Source: Rhodoferax sp.
GTDB lineage: Bacteria > Pseudomonadota > Gammaproteobacteria > Burkholderiales > Burkholderiaceae_C
Length of the DNA stretch: 6,789 nucleotides
Reading direction: 5' to 3'
Assembly (NCBI GenBank): GCA_018882485.1
Contig: VERU01000142.1
Location: 1 to 6,789 of the forward strand
Below, piece by piece: positions 5,566 to 6,789 of the stretch. The first letter of the stretch is position 1. Each line of letters begins with the position of its first letter. The position numbers and the translations under genes are program-made. The notes below the pieces were generated by a model. That model saw nothing but the letters and a program-made list of their open reading frames with translations. It was not told the DNA's origin and made no database searches.

Positions 5566-6413
5566 AGCTCTGGTTCGATGCCCTGGGCCGGGCGCTGGCC
5601 TGCTGCCTGCATCCGCGGGTGCTGCTGCTGTCGCTGGCGCCGCTGTTTCTGGCGGTGCTGCTGGCCCTGGGCCTGGGCCTGCTGTACTGGGATGCCGCCC
5701 TTGACGGGGTGCTGCGACTGCTGGAAGCCAGCGACCTGCTCAGTGCCTTCTGGGGTTGGCTGGAGCGCGCCGGCATGGGTCAGGCCAAGGCGCTGCTGGC
5801 GCCCTTGCTGGTGATTTTTTTGGCCACGCCGGTGATCGCCGTGTTCTCGCTGCTGCTGGTGTCCATGCTGGCCACGCCCGCCCTCACCCGGTGGGTGGCG
5901 GCGCGGCGCTTTCCGGACCTGGAGCGCCGGCAGGGCGCGTCCTGGCTGGGCGGTCTGGTCTGGGCTCTTGGATCCACCGCGCTGGCGCTGCTGGCGCTGC
6001 TGGCCTCCATGCCCCTGTGGCTGGTGCCGCCGCTGGTGCTGCTGCTGCCGCCGCTCATCTGGGGCTGGCTCACCTACCGGGTCATGGCCTACGACACGCT
6101 GGCCGAGCATGCCGACCCCGACGAACGGCGCGACATCCTGCGGCGCCATCGCGGCCGCTTGCTGGCCATGGGCGTGGCGTGCGGGCTGCTGGGCTCGGCC
6201 CCGGGTCTGATCTGGGCCTCGGGCACGCTGGCTCCGGTGGTCGCCCTGGTGCTGGTGCCGGTCACGGTCTGGATCTATACGGCCGTGTTCGCCCTGTCTT
6301 CGCTGTGGTTCGCGCATTACACCCTGGCTGTGCTGCACGCCAAGCGGCAGGCCGATCCGCCCGCCCGAGTGCTACCCACTTCGCCCCCTGTTTGCAAGGA
6401 CGACCCTCCATGA
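5562..6413 (+). CDS. EI24-domain (CysZ-like fold) multi-pass membrane protein
   Basis: This is a 283-residue inner-membrane protein. Hydrophobic segments lie at about residues 20-42, 77-105, 130-150, 151-170, 211-230 and 231-258. After an N-terminal KLWFDALGRALACCLHPRV, the layout (paired hydrophobic segments, a central basic loop RWVAARRFPDLERRQG at about 110-125, and YRVMAYDTLAEHADPDER at about 172-189) matches betaproteobacterial EI24-domain proteins. The EI24 family includes the sulfate channel CysZ, but assigning sulfate transport would be unjustified: no cys genes are nearby and I recognise the family only by overall pattern. The ATG overlaps the upstream stop by 4 bases (ATGA) and the stop overlaps the next ATG the same way, so all three are probably translated from one mRNA. 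A polar, Pro-rich tail (about 266-283) follows the last membrane segment. Confidence 0.75.
   Translation: MKLWFDALGRALACCLHPRVLLLSLAPLFLAVLLALGLGLLYWDAALDGVLRLLEASDLLSAFWGWLERAGMGQAKALLAPLLVIFLATPVIAVFSLLLVSMLATPALTRWVAARRFPDLERRQGASWLGGLVWALGSTALALLALLASMPLWLVPPLVLLLPPLIWGWLTYRVMAYDTLAEHADPDERRDILRRHRGRLLAMGVACGLLGSAPGLIWASGTLAPVVALVLVPVTVWIYTAVFALSSLWFAHYTLAVLHAKRQADPPARVLPTSPPVCKDDPP
6396..6400 (+). promoter_or_regulatory. Ribosome binding site of the CinA-like gene
   Basis: AAGGA lies 9 bases before the ATG at 6410, inside the last codons of the EI24 gene. It is the best Shine-Dalgarno in the downstream gene run and supports that start, which overlaps the preceding stop as ATGA. Confidence 0.65.
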
Positions 6414-6789
6414 CCGAAGTCACCCCCCAAGGCGCTGCGGCGCAGGCCGAGCGTCCGCCCTTCATCGGCCTCGTCATCATCGGCGACGAGATCCTGTCGG
6501 GCAAGCGGGCCGACAAGCATCTGCCCAAGGTGATCGAACTGCTCAAGGCCCGGGGCCTGTCGCTCGACCACGCCGATTACGTGGGCGACTCGCCCGAGCG
6601 CATCACCGCCACGCTGCGCCGGGCCTTCGATTCCGGCGGGTTGGTGTTTTCCTGCGGGGGTATCGGGGCCACCCCGGACGACCACACCCGTCAGTGCGCG
6701 GCAGCTGCGCTGGGGCGGCCCCTGGTGCTGCACCCCCAGGCCCGCGCGCTGATCCGCGAACGCATGCAGGATGTGGCGCTGGAACAGGG
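6410..6789 (+). CDS. CinA-like competence/damage-inducible protein A, MoCF-biosynthesis domain, 3' truncated by window
   Basis: The first 126 codons are visible and the frame stays open to the last base. After a short polar leader (1-16), the protein reads FIGLVIIGDEILSGKRADKH (18-37), the MoCF-biosynthesis/MoaB-Mog domain opening with the GDEILSG motif. It continues through YVGDSPERITATLRRAF (57-73) to CGGIGATPDDHT (82-93), which corresponds to the TGGLGPTPDD-type molybdopterin-binding loop of CinA and MogA. This fits the short CinA N-terminal-like proteins found beside EI24 genes in betaproteobacteria. Members bind nucleotides or pterins, and some CinA proteins have ADP-ribose or NMN-related activity; which applies here is unknown. 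Whether the C-terminal nicotinamide-deamidase domain of full CinA is present cannot be seen. A good Shine-Dalgarno and ATGA overlap with the EI24 stop fix the start. Confidence 0.88.
   Translation, partial: MTEVTPQGAAAQAERPPFIGLVIIGDEILSGKRADKHLPKVIELLKARGLSLDHADYVGDSPERITATLRRAFDSGGLVFSCGGIGATPDDHTRQCAAAALGRPLVLHPQARALIRERMQDVALEQ

Noticed and set aside
1..6789. Mobile element, phage, CRISPR or defence system
   Set aside because: No transposase, integrase, direct-repeat array, tRNA-adjacent att site or defence-type domain was recognisable; all genes are collinear and housekeeping-like.

Overview
The window is GC-rich (by eye well over 60%), densely coded, and entirely on the plus strand. 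The gene content suggests a betaproteobacterium, most likely Burkholderiales. The indicators are a Tat-exported high-potential iron-sulfur protein, an RsuA-type pseudouridine synthase, and the order EI24-domain membrane protein followed by a CinA-like molybdopterin-binding protein. The taxonomic call is inference from content and composition. I see no tRNA, rRNA, CRISPR array, transposase, integrase or phage gene, so this looks like core chromosome and not an island.

Layout. (1) Bases 1-1464 hold the C-terminal part of a fused TRAP transporter permease whose 5' end lies outside the window. (2) A 70-base gap with a clear ribosome binding site precedes a small HiPIP gene (1535-1840). (3) A 106-base gap carries two consecutive inverted repeats. 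The second resembles an intrinsic terminator and ends exactly where the rsuA reading frame probably starts (GTG at 1947). (4) rsuA runs to 2690. (5) From about 2741 to the right edge there are five genes with almost no space between them: a seven-bladed YncE-like beta-propeller with an export signal, a periplasmic NodB-type polysaccharide deacetylase homologue, a fatty acid hydroxylase/sterol desaturase family membrane enzyme, an EI24-domain multi-pass membrane protein, and a CinA-like MoCF-domain protein cut by the window end. Three of the four junctions overlap (17, 4 and 4 bases) and the fourth has a 7-base gap, so they are probably one operon.

How the genes may work together. TRAP permease, HiPIP and rsuA have unrelated jobs (solute import, periplasmic electron transfer, 16S rRNA modification). 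The downstream run has four envelope-located proteins in a row: exported propeller, exported deacetylase-like protein, membrane di-iron oxygenase-like enzyme and membrane EI24 protein. A shared envelope function is possible but is inferred only from co-location. The points most worth a second look are the changed metal-binding motif of the deacetylase (TFDTG for TFDDG), the alternating histidines of its overlapping propeller neighbour, the structured RNA ahead of rsuA, and a perfect AT-rich inverted repeat inside the deacetylase signal-peptide codons.
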